Shown: piece after piece, positions 36,120 through 48,532 of the stretch
Layout: every line of letters starts with the position of its first letter
Position numbering within the stretch: position 1 is the stretch's first letter
DNA from: Saccharina japonica
Taxonomy: Eukaryota; Sar; Phaeophyceae; Laminariales; Laminariaceae
Length of the DNA stretch: 64,000 bases
Direction of reading: 5' to 3'
Assembly: GCA_008828725.1 (NCBI GenBank)
Contig: MEHQ01002193.1
Location: 103,519 to 167,518, forward strand
Notes under the pieces: generated by a model
The model's database searches: none
What the model was told of the DNA's origin: nothing
Seen by the model: only the letters and a program-made list of their open reading frames with translations
Translations under genes and position numbers: made by a program

Positions 36120-36336
36120 ATTTGACTTTTGTTTAAGACAATTATTCAGTTTTTCCTCCGAGGTAAGTAAATTCATTAAATAACGACTTGAGCAAAGTGT
36201 GAAATCAAATATTCAAACAAGCTACTACCGTGTTATGATCCCACTAGCCATCTGACAAGGTGCAGCTTTTATTTCAGTCATACCATATGCACATACACTT
36301 ATCAATCATCTCTGAATACTTGGCGAACTTACACTA

Positions 36337-36441
36337 TTACGGAGGTCCATATTAAATAGGACCACATTTTGTTAGTAAAGATAGGTAAACGTATATGTTT
36401 TAGTGTGCACCGCAGGTCCTATTTACTTTGGTCCCCCGTAA
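36337..36441 (+). mobile_element. MITE family B, full length, TA target duplication
   Basis: TTACGGAGGTCC to GGTCCCCCGTAA, with TA directly outside both ends. Best support for TA insertion in this family. Confidence 0.87.
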
Positions 36442-36458
36442 TACTGTGCTCTCTATAA

Positions 36459-36733
36459 GCGGTGCTACGATAAAGGGGGTACCCACATTTTCACTACCAC
36501 CGGGTTTTAGCCACTCGGACGAGTGGCTCCGAATCTAAGTGAAATATGGACTTAAACTTAGTTTGTTGGCGTTGCGTAACAAAACCTCCAATGGCGGTGC
36601 ATATAGAACAACAAAATGATAGCAAAAGCAGGTTTTGAGGGCAATGCAGTAAGCAGTCACTCGGCCGAGTGGCTCTGTGGAGGTGAACAACAAGCACCTA
36701 GATTAAAACATGACCCCCTACCGTAGCACCAGT
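36459..36733 (-). mobile_element. MITE family C copy
   Basis: Collinear with 18641-18907 on the opposite strand (GTACCCACATTTTCACTACC, CACTCGGCCGAGTGG, CCGTAGCACCAGT). It begins 17 bp after a family B element. Confidence 0.85.
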
Positions 36734-36944
36734 CCTATGCATTCCTTCACCTACACTCTCTCCACCGACGTTTACCGCACAGAACTGCAGGAGCAATTCA
36801 AGACGTTCATTGCTTTCCATCTACGAGGCAAACGATGGAGCAGACAAAGCTCAAGCCGGGAGTAGCCGCACAAGGAAGCAGGTTTTGGGTGCAGAGAGCT
36901 CTTCGTTTTGTTTGTTGTGGTTGGTTAAATCGTTTCGGAGTCCT

Positions 36945-37194
36945 GACGCATGCTACGATAGAGGTGCACCATGTTTTTTTTCTGAGCTCCTCACTTAAGG
37001 AGCGTCATACCTGACGGAAAAAAATGTTTTTGGAGGAAAATACAAGTGCTGCCGGATGAGAAATATCACCATCGAAGTATATTATGAAACATTAGTCGTC
37101 ACAATAACGCAAGCCCAACGAATTTGGGTTAAGGAGCCCGATCGTTCAGAAAAGGATCCACCCAAAACGTGCTACCTCTACCGTAGCACGTGTC
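36945..37194 (+). mobile_element. MITE family A, full length, target duplication TCCT
   Basis: 250 bp. TCCT at 36941-36944 and 37195-37198. Confidence 0.93.
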
Positions 37195-37958
37195 TCCTAT
37201 GAGTGATCAACGATGAAGCTTATTCATGCTGCATACACATTGATCGATGGATGGCCGAGAAAAATATGAAAGAGTACGTAAAAGGCACCCATAAGGAGGA
37301 CTGCAGTATTGGTGTACGAGTACGTATGTATGTATGTCATATATATGAAGGTATGAAGGATAGGTACATACAATAGGCATGGTTGAAACAAGAGCTGCAT
37401 ACATTGTCAGGCGACAAATGGAATAATTATATTAGTAAGGCATTCATATACAGATAACTTGTAAGACCGCGCGAAAATCTGCCGGCGCAAACGAGTTTCC
37501 TCAGATGTCCTGGCACACCAACAACTATACACGCATGCAGCCTTTGCAAGCACAGCGGCTAGCCTGCGGCACACCAGCCGAGGACTCGTGCTACGATAAC
37601 AGGTCGCCATTTCTAGGCCCTGTACCTGAACCCGATAACGGCCCCTCGTGGTTCGAGTGACTATCCTCCAACTTATTTTGAGGCCTTTCTCTTGTTTCGC
37701 CTTTTTCTTCGTTCCGACATATGCACAGGTCATGGAACGGTTTCTTTTCTTCCTAATCTACGCCGACCAATGTTTGATTTTAATGTCCAACGTTCAAAGC
37801 GAGGCACGGAGTACAGAGTCATCAATCGCACGAGTGGGCTACATGCAAGCGATGAATAAACCGAACGCGTTCATGCAAGGCTATTCAGGTTTCGCACGTG
37901 AATGAAATACGGCTGCATGCATAGCAGGTAGGAGTTGGTGTAGATATGTACGGCCTAC

Positions 37959-38017
37959 CACATGGTAACAAACGGAACCAGGGCGCCAAGTATGCCTCCG
38001 GTGGTTCCTGCGAAGGG
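37959..38017 (-). CDS. possible single exon of a membrane transporter
   Basis: 59 bp between AAAATCAG|CCC and ATGTG|GTAGGC reads PFAGTTGGILGALVPFVTMW, a Gly-rich hydrophobic helix resembling transporter cores (amino-acid permease-like at best). No flanking exons were found, so it is a weak candidate. Confidence 0.2.
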
Positions 38018-38099
38018 CTGATTTTATATCTGCGCCACCAAAAAGTGGCGAAAGGCGGTAAAACAAGTACGTGCTCATCTAAGTAACCTGGTTGCGCGT

Positions 38100-39320
38100 A
38101 AGTAAGTAAGTAAGTAATTAAGTACAATTTCTGGGCTGCTTCCTAAACGAAAGGTTTAGAAAGTATGGGTATAAAGTATAGCCCCCTCCGCTATCGTGAC
38201 GTCAGTCAAAACCTGATCTCCGGTGGGGGAGACACTATTTTGGATCAAAATGTTCCGACCGGGTTTACTGATAAATCTACATATATATTATATATACATT
38301 CACTCGTATACTAGTGTATTCAAAGACTGGCGCATATAAAATCTTGGTCTGGTTGGGGCCAGCAACAAAACTATTCGAAGCAATGTTATGGACGAGATAC
38401 ACGAATGACGTCCCCTTGTGACGAACTCAGGAGATATGGCACCACACCGCATCGGCTATGATAAAGTTAATCCGGTCACGGCAACGAACGGATGTCACTG
38501 CCTGCCGTGATTTGCAATGCAAGGATTCCTACATCGTGGGCACAGCTTGATCCTGCTGGGCGCTCGCTCACGCTGCTCGACGACGGCGCACAATAGCACC
38601 GAATGTACCCTTGTATTTGGTAACTATCATGTGTATCCCTTGCGTCCATTATATCTCTTGTGTGCCATATATCCCAAATCTTCGATCCTACAGCCGTTGC
38701 TTGTTAATTGTTACAAGTATCCCTTGTATCCCTTAAGCCCGCTATATACTATCCGTTATATCCATTATACCCCTTGTATCGCTCCAATGGGGTCCCGAAG
38801 GGGTTAACACAGAAAACCTTGGCAAGCACGATGACCCAGCGCTACACACCAACTAAGCAGGCCTCTCACTAGGGTAAGAGTTGGGATTAGGGTTCTATTT
38901 CCGGACCGGCGTGCGTGTGGTAGCCGTGATGAGCCTAGGCCAGAAATAAAACCCCGCACCGTCCGGACAATAATCCCGCACAGAATATCGACATACCCCT
39001 ACCTCATCATTTAAGCAGCCTCATCATTCTATCTAATGGTGCAAACAAAAATATACTTTACGGTTACCAAATCCTACTTCATTGAAACAACACCGTCATA
39101 GTCTACGTGGGCACAAAATATTCCCTTACAGCCTCATGTCAAAACCCTCTACCCCACGGAAACAACATAATCATAATTACATGCGGGCACTTATGAAAAC
39201 ACGTTCGTCTACGCGGAATATCATCTACTTCTCACTGCGGGTGTTTTTCGAATCGATTCTGGCCCGGATTATGGCGGGGAAACTTTCAACGTGGGACATA
39301 GAACAATAGATGGGTGGGTG
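38100..39320. other. no supported gene
   Basis: GTAA run at 38098-38115. Degenerate TATCCCTTGTA-type units occur at 38630-38790. Frames are short and unrecognised. Confidence 0.4.
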
Positions 39321-39323
39321 GGT

Positions 39324-40030
39324 GTAACCATTTGAGAACGTGCGATTTTTTTGTGGGTTCTGCCGATGGCTGTACTGAAAGAACCAAGGCGACAATTCAC
39401 ACGCCGGTTGTGTCCAACAATGCCCTGAGTGAAAATGAAAATTCGCGTTCGCGTCGATCTTTATATTTTTCAGTTTTGCTTTAGTTATATATAGCCTTGA
39501 AAGGCTATTTTTGGTAAGGATTGCAAATGGTCAATTTTCAATATATTTATTTTCGGCTGGCTCAGGAAACCACATTCTAGACCCGATATTGAAAATGTGT
39601 TCCCGGAGGATTGTGGTGATTAGCTATACGATCATCATACAAGTTGTATTGTAGTAAAATATCCATTTTTGATGGCGCTGAAAAAGTTTCCGTGGATATT
39701 TTACTACAATACAACTTGTATGATGATCGTATAGCTAATCACCACAATCCTCCGGGAACACATTTTCAATATCGGGTCTAGAATATGGTTTCCTGAGCTA
39801 GCCGAAAATAAATATATTGAAAATTGGCCATTTGCAATCCTTACCGAAAATAGACTTTCAAGGCTATAAATAAAGCAAAACTGAAAAATATAAAGATCGA
39901 CGCGAACGCGAATTTTCATTTTCACTCAGGGCATTGTTGGACACAACCGGCGTGTGAATTGTCGCCTTGGTTCTTTCAGTACAGCCATCGGCAGAACCCA
40001 CATAAAAATAGCACGTTCTCAAATGGTTAC
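39324..40030. repeat. 707-bp near-perfect palindrome (inverted repeat)
   Basis: Arms of about 340 bp (39324-39665 and 39693-40030) are inverted copies with a few mismatches and small indels, around a 27-bp spacer. Outer ends are GTAACCATTTGAGAACG and its complement. No direct duplication flanks it. It could be a foldback element or a stem-loop RNA source. Confidence 0.93.
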
Positions 40031-41750
40031 TACAGTAGTGTTCTTGCAATGTTTTGTTGTTGTATTTCGACAAAAGTGTAGACTTAACGTCAAAGTTGAT
40101 CTCACTTTTCGTATCGATTTTCGTGGCCCTTTTGCCTTTAAGATGCTTCTTTCTTGAAAGTCCCTTCATGGGGATAAGGATACGAGCGCGATCCTGTAAA
40201 AGCAAATGGGAAATAGGGCAATAATAGCAGTTTTATTCGGAACCCACGACGGCTGCTGACATAACGTCTGTTTTTGTCTGTGGTGTGACATGCTTTCGTG
40301 GTGTTGAAGTGTGTTTTGGTCGTTTCCTCTATTTTGTCTGGGCACAGTCAGGGCCGTTGTTTTCGGAGAGGCTCTTGTTTTCAACAGTTTCCAGATTTCG
40401 TCCCAAACAGTGAGCTTGAATGGAGCAAAACATATCGAACGCTTTTGACAGTAAGTAGCACTTTTGCACATTGTATGTTAATTTCAGGACCCTTGTCGTC
40501 CGATAGTGTGTAGCATAATGAGCTTCATCATAGATCACTCATTTATACTCCCAAACAAAAACCAAGAAAGAAATAGAAAGCGAGTCATCTGCACAAAATG
40601 CACTCCTTCTTTCACATACTACCTGGTGCTAATCTGTATATACTTCGTATGCGTTGCATGTCTACTCTGCTTATTGCTGCACTGCAACGTGAGTATCTGT
40701 TCGTAGTTTTTGACTACAATACTGTACGGCTTTCTCTAGGATGAAGCATCGGCACGGACACCGGGTGTGCTGTGATATGATGGTAGAAAAGCGGTTTAAC
40801 GTGACACATATATATATATATATAAATATAAGTATTGCTATTATTTGGAACCTACATGTGGAACGCCTGGAAGTAAAAAACATGACGCGAAAAAACATCT
40901 GGAACATGTGGAAATCAATGCTATAGGGTCCTTTGATAACAATATCGCGGCTCTCAGTTCCCCGAAAAGGGCCGGGAATAGGCATTCGCTTTTCAGGGGG
41001 CGTCGTTGTATTTAGGGCATGTCTATCGTGTATATATATTTATCATATATTCGGGTCAACAGTATCACTCTATTGGTCGCGCGCTTTATCTATACTCTCG
41101 TTGCAGGCTTGCGTACGGCTGAATTTCTATGTCATCTGCGAATTAATAATGCTCTAACACACAATTTCACGGGCAATTATCACGCAATATTTATATGTGT
41201 ATTCTATACTTCCATGAATGCTTCCGGAGTTTGTCATTAGGCCATTCCGAACGTTATATTTTGTTGAACCACCTTTTGTGTATGCCATACTCAGACGTTT
41301 CAGATCAATCCACGAAATGTTGTTGGTCGTCGTACTTTTCTTGTATTTAGTCGTTGAGCACAAAACAACACCCAACCACCGCGGATGGCACCCCTACTGC
41401 TGCTCCTAATAATACTTCGTACCGCGTTTGTTTGGTTCCGGGCATGTACGAGTATATTGCACATTAAACCTGATTTCTCTTAAAATAAAAGTGTCAAGAT
41501 AGAGTCGCCTTTACCGCAATTCTGAATTATTATATAGGATACAGTATATAAATCGGGGACTTGGTTGTGGCCCGCGTGTGGTTACAGTGTTATGAGACCG
41601 AATATATAGAAAAACGCCGAAAACACTACTTTAGACCCTAACCCCAACCCCGTCCCCGGCAAATTTTACGTGCACGGGACAGCTCCGGGGACTTTAATTA
41701 CGCGGGCGAAGCCCGCGCAATACTCATGAAACTCCTGTTCTGGCAGGTTC
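40031..41750. other. no supported gene
   Basis: Short frames only. A TA run lies at 40808-40824. Telomere-like ACCCTAACCCCAACCCC occurs at 41636-41652. Confidence 0.4.
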
Positions 41751-41754
41751 TGGA

Positions 41755-42187
41755 GGGAACTGATAATCACGACTACGTAGGCGAGATTTAAATCACGACT
41801 ACGTAGGCGAGATTTAAATCACGACTACGGGGACGTTTACGACCCATCCCCGGATTTCAGGCCTTGCGTTTCCCCGAAGTGAAGATAGGGTCAGGGTTGG
41901 GGATAGGGTTAGGGGTATTGTAAGTTGCCGGTTTGGGCTGTGAGAACTACAGCGACAGGACTTTACGTGATAATTACGTAGAGTTTAGTGTTTATTCAGT
42001 AAGGAAGACGCTGGTGCAGGGCTCAGCTGTTGTTGGACGCTCGTCTGTGGAATTTGGATGGTGTGCTGGAGAGGACGACTGCAACGGGAAAATGCGAAAC
42101 GCAAGGCCTAAAACCCGGGGATGGGTCGTAAACGTCCCCGTAGTCGTGATTTAAATCTCGCCTACGTAGTCGTGATTATCAGTTCCC
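41755..42187. mobile_element. TIR element with about 95-115-bp terminal inverted repeats
   Basis: Both ends read GGGAACTGATAATCACGACT inward. The left arm carries a duplicated 26-bp unit (CGACTACGTAGGCGAG core). The 6-bp GGTTCT occurs beside each end, possibly a partial target duplication. No transposase frame. Confidence 0.8.
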
Positions 42188-42210
42188 GGTTCTTCTGAGA
42201 CAGTGTTTTT

Positions 42211-42685
42211 TATGAGAATCCTCGGTAGACATCGATCGACAAATCCAACGACCCCGTCATGAGCTCTGAACGGATCACGCTGGTTAATGGCTCCGACCCA
42301 TCCTAGTCTTACAGTGCTCATACCTTGGTCGGTCATACGTGGCGTGGGCCGGTCAGGCGTCTGGTAAAAAAACATTCGGCCGCTGGTGTGTAGAAAACAG
42401 ACGATGAAAAATCTTGATCACTCGCGGTTGCGCAAGAAAAAGACCGTTTTTCATGTTTGACATCGATCGACAAACACAGCGACTGCGTCATCAAATTTGA
42501 ACGGATCGGGCTGTTTAGAGGCTCCGACCCACCCTAGTGTTACAGTGCTCCCCTCTCGGTGGATGGTATGTGGCGGGCGCCGGCCAGGCGTCTGATACAA
42601 ATGATTTTGGCAGCCAATGTGCTGGAAACAGACGAAAAAAATCTCGATTCCTCTCCGATGGCCAAAAACAGAGCTTTTTGAAGGT
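42211..42685 (+). repeat. diverged tandem duplication, two units of about 235-240 bp
   Basis: Both units have ACATCGATCGACAAA, GGCTCCGACCCA, TTACAGTGCTC, CAGGCGTCTG and GGAAACAGACGA-type blocks in the same order, directly next to the TIR element. Confidence 0.88.
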
Positions 42686-43019
42686 TCAGACGAAGACCAT
42701 AGGACGCGGCAGGCAAGCTCTCGCCTCCTAGACTACGGGTCGCAATGATACCTTCGAGATCGTTATGTAGATTCACTGGTCATGCCCGGTACGAAGTGGG
42801 TTAATCGTGGGATGGGTATTTGTCGAGATCGAAGGTCAATCGTCGCATGGCTGTCGCGTGAGTGTTGCGGTGTTTGCGTGCTGTGGGCTTCCTGTGTGCG
42901 GCGTGATTTCGCGTGGCTCCCGTTGATAAAGCGATTTGATTGGTAGATGGCTGCCGTGGCTCCCGTTAATAAAGCGATATGATTGGTAGATGGCTGGCGT
43001 TTTCTGTCCCGTCTGATTA

Positions 43020-43180
43020 TAGACTTGCCACCCTCTGCGCGATAAAAATGAAGGCAAGAACCGTAGTGGGGGAGGAGGGAGGGGAGCCTACTTTGTGGCC
43101 CCGGATCTGAGTTACGACTAGGGAGGGAAAGACGGAAGTGCGAAGATAATAAATGGGATGGATAACAAAATAAACAAAAA
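43020..43180 (+). mobile_element. SINE-like repeat S, copy 3
   Basis: Opposite orientation to the other copies. It ends AATGGGATGGATAACAAAA with an A-rich tail. Confidence 0.7.
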
Positions 43181-43273
43181 AATAGTGTATGCCTGTGTCC
43201 AGACCGTGCGTGACATATAGCAATCTGTGGGGTACAGTAGTTGTAGAGTGGGGTTACCGACAACCTGCATATG

Positions 43274-43361
43274 TTAACCCATTCAGAACAGGGAGTACTA
43301 TCCCCCACTAATTCGAAGTATTTTGCCCCCGAATACGTGGGACCAGTTTTTAAGGGGCTAA
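43274..43361 (-). mobile_element. TTAA-family element
   Basis: TTAACCCATTCAGAAC at left, GACCAGTTTTTAAGGGGCTAA at right. The right TTAA has changed to CTAA. Confidence 0.78.
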
Positions 43362-43746
43362 TAAGGTAATTGAACCGGAGGAAGCTATCAAGCATATGTA
43401 CACGGCTGCAAGCCTAACTGATATCACCTCCCATCTATCAAGGCATACGCCTTGTGGTCACCCTTTCATACGGAGATGGTAGGTATATTCTATGTGGTAT
43501 GTTATTGGAATAAACGCTGCACCTTGTCGGACTAACAATTCATGGAATACAGCTGTACTAGGGGGTATCCCCCATTTAAGCGAGGGTACCCTATAGAAGA
43601 GAATATCACAGTTTAGAGAGGCCAACTCAACTGAACCCGCCTACACTAAACTTATATATTTGCCACTGTTGGATCCAGAGAGAAGGCTAGATAAGAGAGT
43701 CAGTCCCGGCCTCGGCCACAACCTCTGTTGAATAGGGGTAGGTACC

Positions 43747-43999
43747 GAGCCATACTACGATGAAGGCAGCACTTTTGAATGGTTCTGTTTTGGAATGACA
43801 TCATAGGGTTCCTTAACCGAAAATGGTCAAAAGCGAGTCTTCTTTGGCAATATTATTCCATCGTATACCGCAAGACCATTGGACGGTTTGTTCGGTTCCC
43901 TTTCCTAATTTTGCTAAATCAGTTTATGGGCGTGTATGGAGCTCTTCAAGTCAGGAGCCCCAGAAACAATAAGGTGCACCTCTACAGTAGTTTAGCATA
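43747..43999 (-). mobile_element. diverged MITE family A copy
   Basis: CATACTACGATGAAGG to TAGTTTAGCATAC, with GTTCCTTAACCGAAAATGG inside. Confidence 0.7.
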
Positions 44000-44040
44000 C
44001 CCCTAGACCCACTGTACAAATAACAATCCCTCGTGCTACA

Positions 44041-44301
44041 GGCGCACGCTACGTTAGAGGATGCACTTTAAGGCCGAATCGTTTTCTGAACGATCGGGCT
44101 CTTTGACCCAAATTCGTCGGACTCTCATGTTTGTGACCCGAAAACTATTTCAGAGTATACTTCGGTCATGATATGTATCATTAAACATAACTTTTATTTT
44201 CCCCCAAAATATTTTTGTCGTTTTTTTTCGGTGAGGTATGACGCTCCTTTAAGTGAGGAGCTAAAAGACAAACATGGTGCACCTCTATCGTAGAATGCGT
44301 C
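44041..44301 (-). mobile_element. MITE family A, full length
   Basis: GGCGCACGCTACGTTAG to CGTAGAATGCGTC. Its right end overlaps the start of the next copy. Confidence 0.87.
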
Positions 44302-44551
44302 TACAATAGAGGTAGCATTTTTCGGCTGTTTATTTTCTCTGAAAGACGGGGGGGGGGGTCCATAACCCAAAATTGTCAGTTTTTATTTCTCGTGTTGAAA
44401 TCTTTTTCGTCGGGTATATATAGATATATTGCACTTATATTTTGTCCCGAAGTCAGTTTTGGGGGAAGTGTAGAGCTCCTCAAGTGACCACCCTTATAAG
44501 GCAGAAAAAACAGGGTGCACCTCTCTACCGTAGCATGAGCCCAATGTACCC
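44297..44551 (-). mobile_element. diverged MITE family A copy, abutting the previous one
   Basis: GCGTCTACAATAGAGGTAGC to CCGTAGCATGAGCC. Same orientation as its neighbour and sharing its terminus. Confidence 0.75.
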
Positions 44552-44719
44552 TGGCAGTGGGTATTTTTCAGCAGTAACCTATCACAGGACGGGGGACAGC
44601 ACTAAACATCACCAACCGTATACACACAACAAGCACTAAACATCACCGACCGTATACGCACAACAAGTACTCCGACCAGCAGCAGTAGCTATTTACGTGC
44701 TGGAGCAAATTTATTTTAT

Positions 44720-44743
44720 GGGGGGGGGGGGGGGGGGGGGGGG
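44720..44743 (+). repeat. 24-base poly-G run
   Basis: Unbroken G run followed by TGGG. Its length may be an assembly estimate. Confidence 0.9.
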
Positions 44744-44909
44744 TGGGTTGTTGCTCTGGTAGCGCTTTGATTCCGGGCCCACGCATCCCTTTCGGACCTG
44801 CAAAACGTGCAGGGGGCGGTTTGGGTGTACCTCTTATAAGTTTGATGAGGTCCTGACATGAGCAGATCAATGCACCGATACCTCACCCGAAACGTACAGC
44901 CGTCGACGC

Positions 44910-44990
44910 CAGCTATATACGCTAGAGGTATACCTTGTTTGGCTGAAACGGGTTCTGAATGACGGGGCTCCTTCACCCAAAGTGGACGTA
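44910..44990 (-). mobile_element. truncated MITE family A
   Basis: Left third only (CGCTAGAGGTATACC, GGGGCTCCTTCACCC), cut where the next family A copy starts. Confidence 0.6.
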
Positions 44991-44991
44991 T

Positions 44992-45241
44992 GACTCATGC
45001 TACGATAGAGGTGCACCATGTTTTTTTTATGAGCTCCTCACTTGAGGAGCGTCATACCTCACCCTAAACAATATTGTTTGGAGAAAATAAAAGTCCTGCC
45101 GGAGGATACATATCATGAATGAAGTATAGTCTGAAATATTTTTCGTCACAAACATGAAAGTCCGACGAATTTGGGTTAAGGAGCCCGATCGTTCAGAAAA
45201 CCATCCAGCCGAAAAGTGCTACCTCTACCGGTAGCACGCGT
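44992..45241 (+). mobile_element. MITE family A, full length
   Basis: GACTCATGCTACGATAG to GGTAGCACGCGT, joined directly to the next copy. Confidence 0.87.
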
Positions 45242-45490
45242 GGTTATGCTACGATAGACGTGCGCCCTGTTTTTCTGAGCTCTCACTTATGGAACTCCAT
45301 ACGTCGCCAAACAAAATGGATTTTGATAAAACGAAAAGTGCTACCGAATGAACAAGTTCCTTGACCTGAATCTCTCGTGAAAAATAATGCAACCACGAGG
45401 GAGAAAGTCCAACGAGTTTGGAACGGGGAGAGCCCGATCGTTAAGAAAACGTTTCCGCCTAAACGTGCTACCTCGGTCGTGGCACGCGTC
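45238..45490 (+). mobile_element. MITE family A copy, abutting the previous one
   Basis: GTTATGCTACGATAGACG to GTGGCACGCGTC. Confidence 0.8.
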
Positions 45491-46346
45491 TGTCGTCCGA
45501 ATGCCATCCTTGTTTTGCAAACCCGATTTGTTGTGATATGCCAAAGCGCCATGCTGGGATGGATGGATGGATGTGCCCATCGGGTATCTCTTTCATTTTC
45601 GATCAAAATACGGCCGTTTTGGGGTGGTATTTTGAGATCGTCAACCGAGGTGTTGATCACAACCGTTGGTTATAGGTTCTTCATAAGTCGCACGCACCCA
45701 TGTCTGATGTGTCTGATCGTGCGAATACGTACGTGTGATGTATGTAACTGAAATATGCGGCGGGATTTTAAAATTCCCGGATAAGGTTTAGGTGTAAGTA
45801 GCATGTAGATACTGGGCCGAAGGGATGGAGTACCCTTCACCCCCTTGATTTCACTTGACTTCGGTCACTTCATCTTGACGGTGGTTCCTTAGATACACCT
45901 TGGATAACATCTCCTCTCTCGCCTCATGGCAACCTCCGGAGTGTTCTCCAACTGCACCTCGTAATCGAGACAACCCCTTGCACGACTTGATCGATTATGC
46001 TACGACGAAGCCTCAGAAAATACCATGGTGTAGCATCTCTACCGTGCGTAGCATGCGTCCTTCGAAGAAAACTCGTTCGCGCCACCCGATCAAGTCGTCT
46101 ATGCGCTACTCGCCCTGAAACAATCACATACTTTTATTGTAGGAACAGTATCACATCATAATAGTCGGGTACTTGTTCATTTGAGGAACTCAACCCCGGT
46201 CAGAGAAATGCTTGCCCCAAAAGTGGAACTCCTTTCGCGGGGGTTGCGTTGTCGTGGCTCCTTTTTCGTTTTCAGTAACAGTAGTATTTTGCTCCCCGCT
46301 TAAGGCGAGCGGGCGACCGTCACAGTCCGTTTATCGCCGAGCAAAT

Positions 46347-46604
46347 GACGCATGCTACGATAGCCTGCATGCAGGTGCACCACGTAACTTATGAGGGTGG
46401 TCACTTGGCAGAAGCTCTTATCCCGCTCAAAACGTTATTGTGGAGGGGAACAAAAGTGCTATACCAGGGATATCCGATGAAACATAATTCCAGAATAGAT
46501 TAAATATGCGATGGAAAATACTACAGCACCAGAATAGTCAAAGTCCGGTAAGGAACCCGACCATTCACAATAAGAAATGGCATCTTTATCGCAGCACGCG
46601 CGTC
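46347..46604 (+). mobile_element. diverged MITE family A copy
   Basis: GACGCATGCTACGATAG to GCAGCACGCGCGTC. Flanks AAAT and ACAT. Confidence 0.8.
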
Positions 46605-47060
46605 ACATGCCACGGTAGGGGTGGTGCCTTGTAGGGATGGCGGGCAATTGTTTTGGGCGCCTCGGATGAAGCAGCTCAAACATGCCACCCACGAGTCATG
46701 GCTTCGAAGAAGGTTGCCCGCGGAACCCGACGAAAACTCGTACCAGGTAGGAGTTGCTCGTGTACTGTAGTCCTAAAGCAAGTGCACGGACGAGTCAACG
46801 TATCAGTTTGACCGGAACGTTCCTCCCTTAAAAGAAGCTCAACCGGCCGGAAAAAATCAATGGAGCGTACACCACAATCAAGTGAAACCCCTACGATGGG
46901 ACGATTCAGAGACCACCAAATTGAGCGGATTTTCCACAAAAATCGAGTCGTCGAGAGAGATTGACAGCACGTAGGTTTCCTCCATGCTCTGTCCCCCCGT
47001 TACTCCAGGCCACGCGAAAAGCTTCCAATGGTCGGACGTAGAGATCGCGATCTACTACTC
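46605..47060. other. no supported gene; probable family D remnant
   Basis: Begins ATGCCACGGTAGGGG, a family D-like end, but the interior is not clearly collinear with the better copies. Confidence 0.35.
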
Positions 47061-47065
47061 TATGA

Positions 47066-47228
47066 GGCGCGTGCTACGGTACAGGTATACTTTTTTTTGG
47101 CTGAATCGTTTTCTGAACGATCGGGCTCCTTAACCCAAATTCGTCGGACTTTCATTTTTGCGATGAATAATGTTTGAGAGTATATTTCGTCGTGCGAGGA
47201 GCTCAGACATTCTGCTATGCCCCTACCG
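47066..47228 (-). mobile_element. internally deleted MITE family A copy
   Basis: Intact left half (GCGTGCTACGGTACAGG to TTCGTCGGACTTTC), then a jump to AGGAGCTCAGAC and an end like family D (CCCCTACCGTGGGATGG). Confidence 0.7.
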
Positions 47229-48282
47229 TGGGATGGCTGCCACGCCAGGTAACAGGAGGGAATACAGTACATAAATATGAGGAATATATATTTTCCATTT
47301 CTTGGAAATATGCGGGAATGTACGATCTGTTAGTTTTGTGTCAGCCCCTTTGTAAGCGGACGCGTCGTCCGTCTAGCGTGCCCCCCTAAACGTTTGGATC
47401 ACCGCACGAAAGCTTGTAGACAACCCACCTCCACCCGCAAAACAAACAGCAGGTACCCCACCCCCCCTCTGCTCCTACCTTCTGGGAAGCCTTGAAGGTG
47501 CTCCCCACGCCAACTCTAACCCCATTCACCCGCTCCCATGCGCGATACTATGTGAATGCCCCCCCCCCCCCAACTCCGCTATATACCATACTCGCCCACT
47601 CTTTCGCACCCAACTAAGATAGTGTAGCTGCAGCTCGGAACTCAGGCAGCAGAATATTTATATCTGTGGTAAAGTGGTGTGCGTCGGAGGTATTGGGGAA
47701 ACACGTACCAAGAACAGGACATGCAACAGCTACACGAGTACTCGAGCGCCGATCACTCACACCCCACTCCCCCGGTCACCGTCTTGAACTGCTCCGCCAC
47801 CCCTTTCGGTAGGTGCGCAGTCACCTATAACTATCCTTCTCTTCGGCGAACACCTGTGCCGCTCTCGGGCCCGCGCTACACCTCCAAAGAAATCCTCCCC
47901 TCCGCTGTACGGGCACTCGTACAGAAGAAGTAGGAACTCTTGATGACCCAACGAAATTAAGCTTGGAGGTACACGCTTCTGTACAAGGCATCGCGTATGA
48001 GCAAGCCCACCCGAGACCAACAGAGCACAACAGGTAGGTATAGCGTAGCGGACCGTTCCCCTCCCAGAAGCTGGCCCTCGCCCGGCAGCGGCGGCGGCGT
48101 CTGTGGCTGTCTCGCCTCGTGGTGGTGCTGTGTTTTGTCGGCCGGTTCCGCTGCTCTCTGTCTGCGCTGATGCGATGATAGCGATCGGCGTCTGCTGGTC
48201 AAGCAAAACAATTTGATAGCTGATGTATGTTATGTTTTACTTTGCTGTGAGTTTTCTTCGGAGTTCATCACAGTCGTGTACG

Positions 48283-48532
48283 GACGCATGCTACGATAGA
48301 GGTGCACCGTGTTTTGTATGAGCTCCTCGCGCAAGGAGCTCCATACCTCGCGAGAAACAAAGTTTTTCGATAAAACCAAAAGTGCTACCCTATCAACAAT
48401 CCCATGAGCTAGGTATACTATGGAACATATGGTAACACACAAGAATAAAAGTCTGACGGATTTGGGTTAAGGAGCGCCGATCATTCAGAAACAAAATCAG
48501 AAAAAAGTGCTACTTCTATCCTAGCACGCGTC
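48283..48532 (+). mobile_element. MITE family A, full length, target duplication TACG
   Basis: 250 bp. TACG at 48279-48282 and 48533-48536. Confidence 0.92.

Noticed and set aside
41636..41920. Telomere-like CCCTAACCCC and GGGTTAGGGG tracts
   Set aside because: Single, irregular units next to a TIR element; not an array.
47757..48206. 149-codon minus-strand frame, Ala/Gly/Arg-rich
   Set aside because: No family match. I tried it as a further PIN-like exon and found neither the hydrophobic pattern nor usable splice sites.
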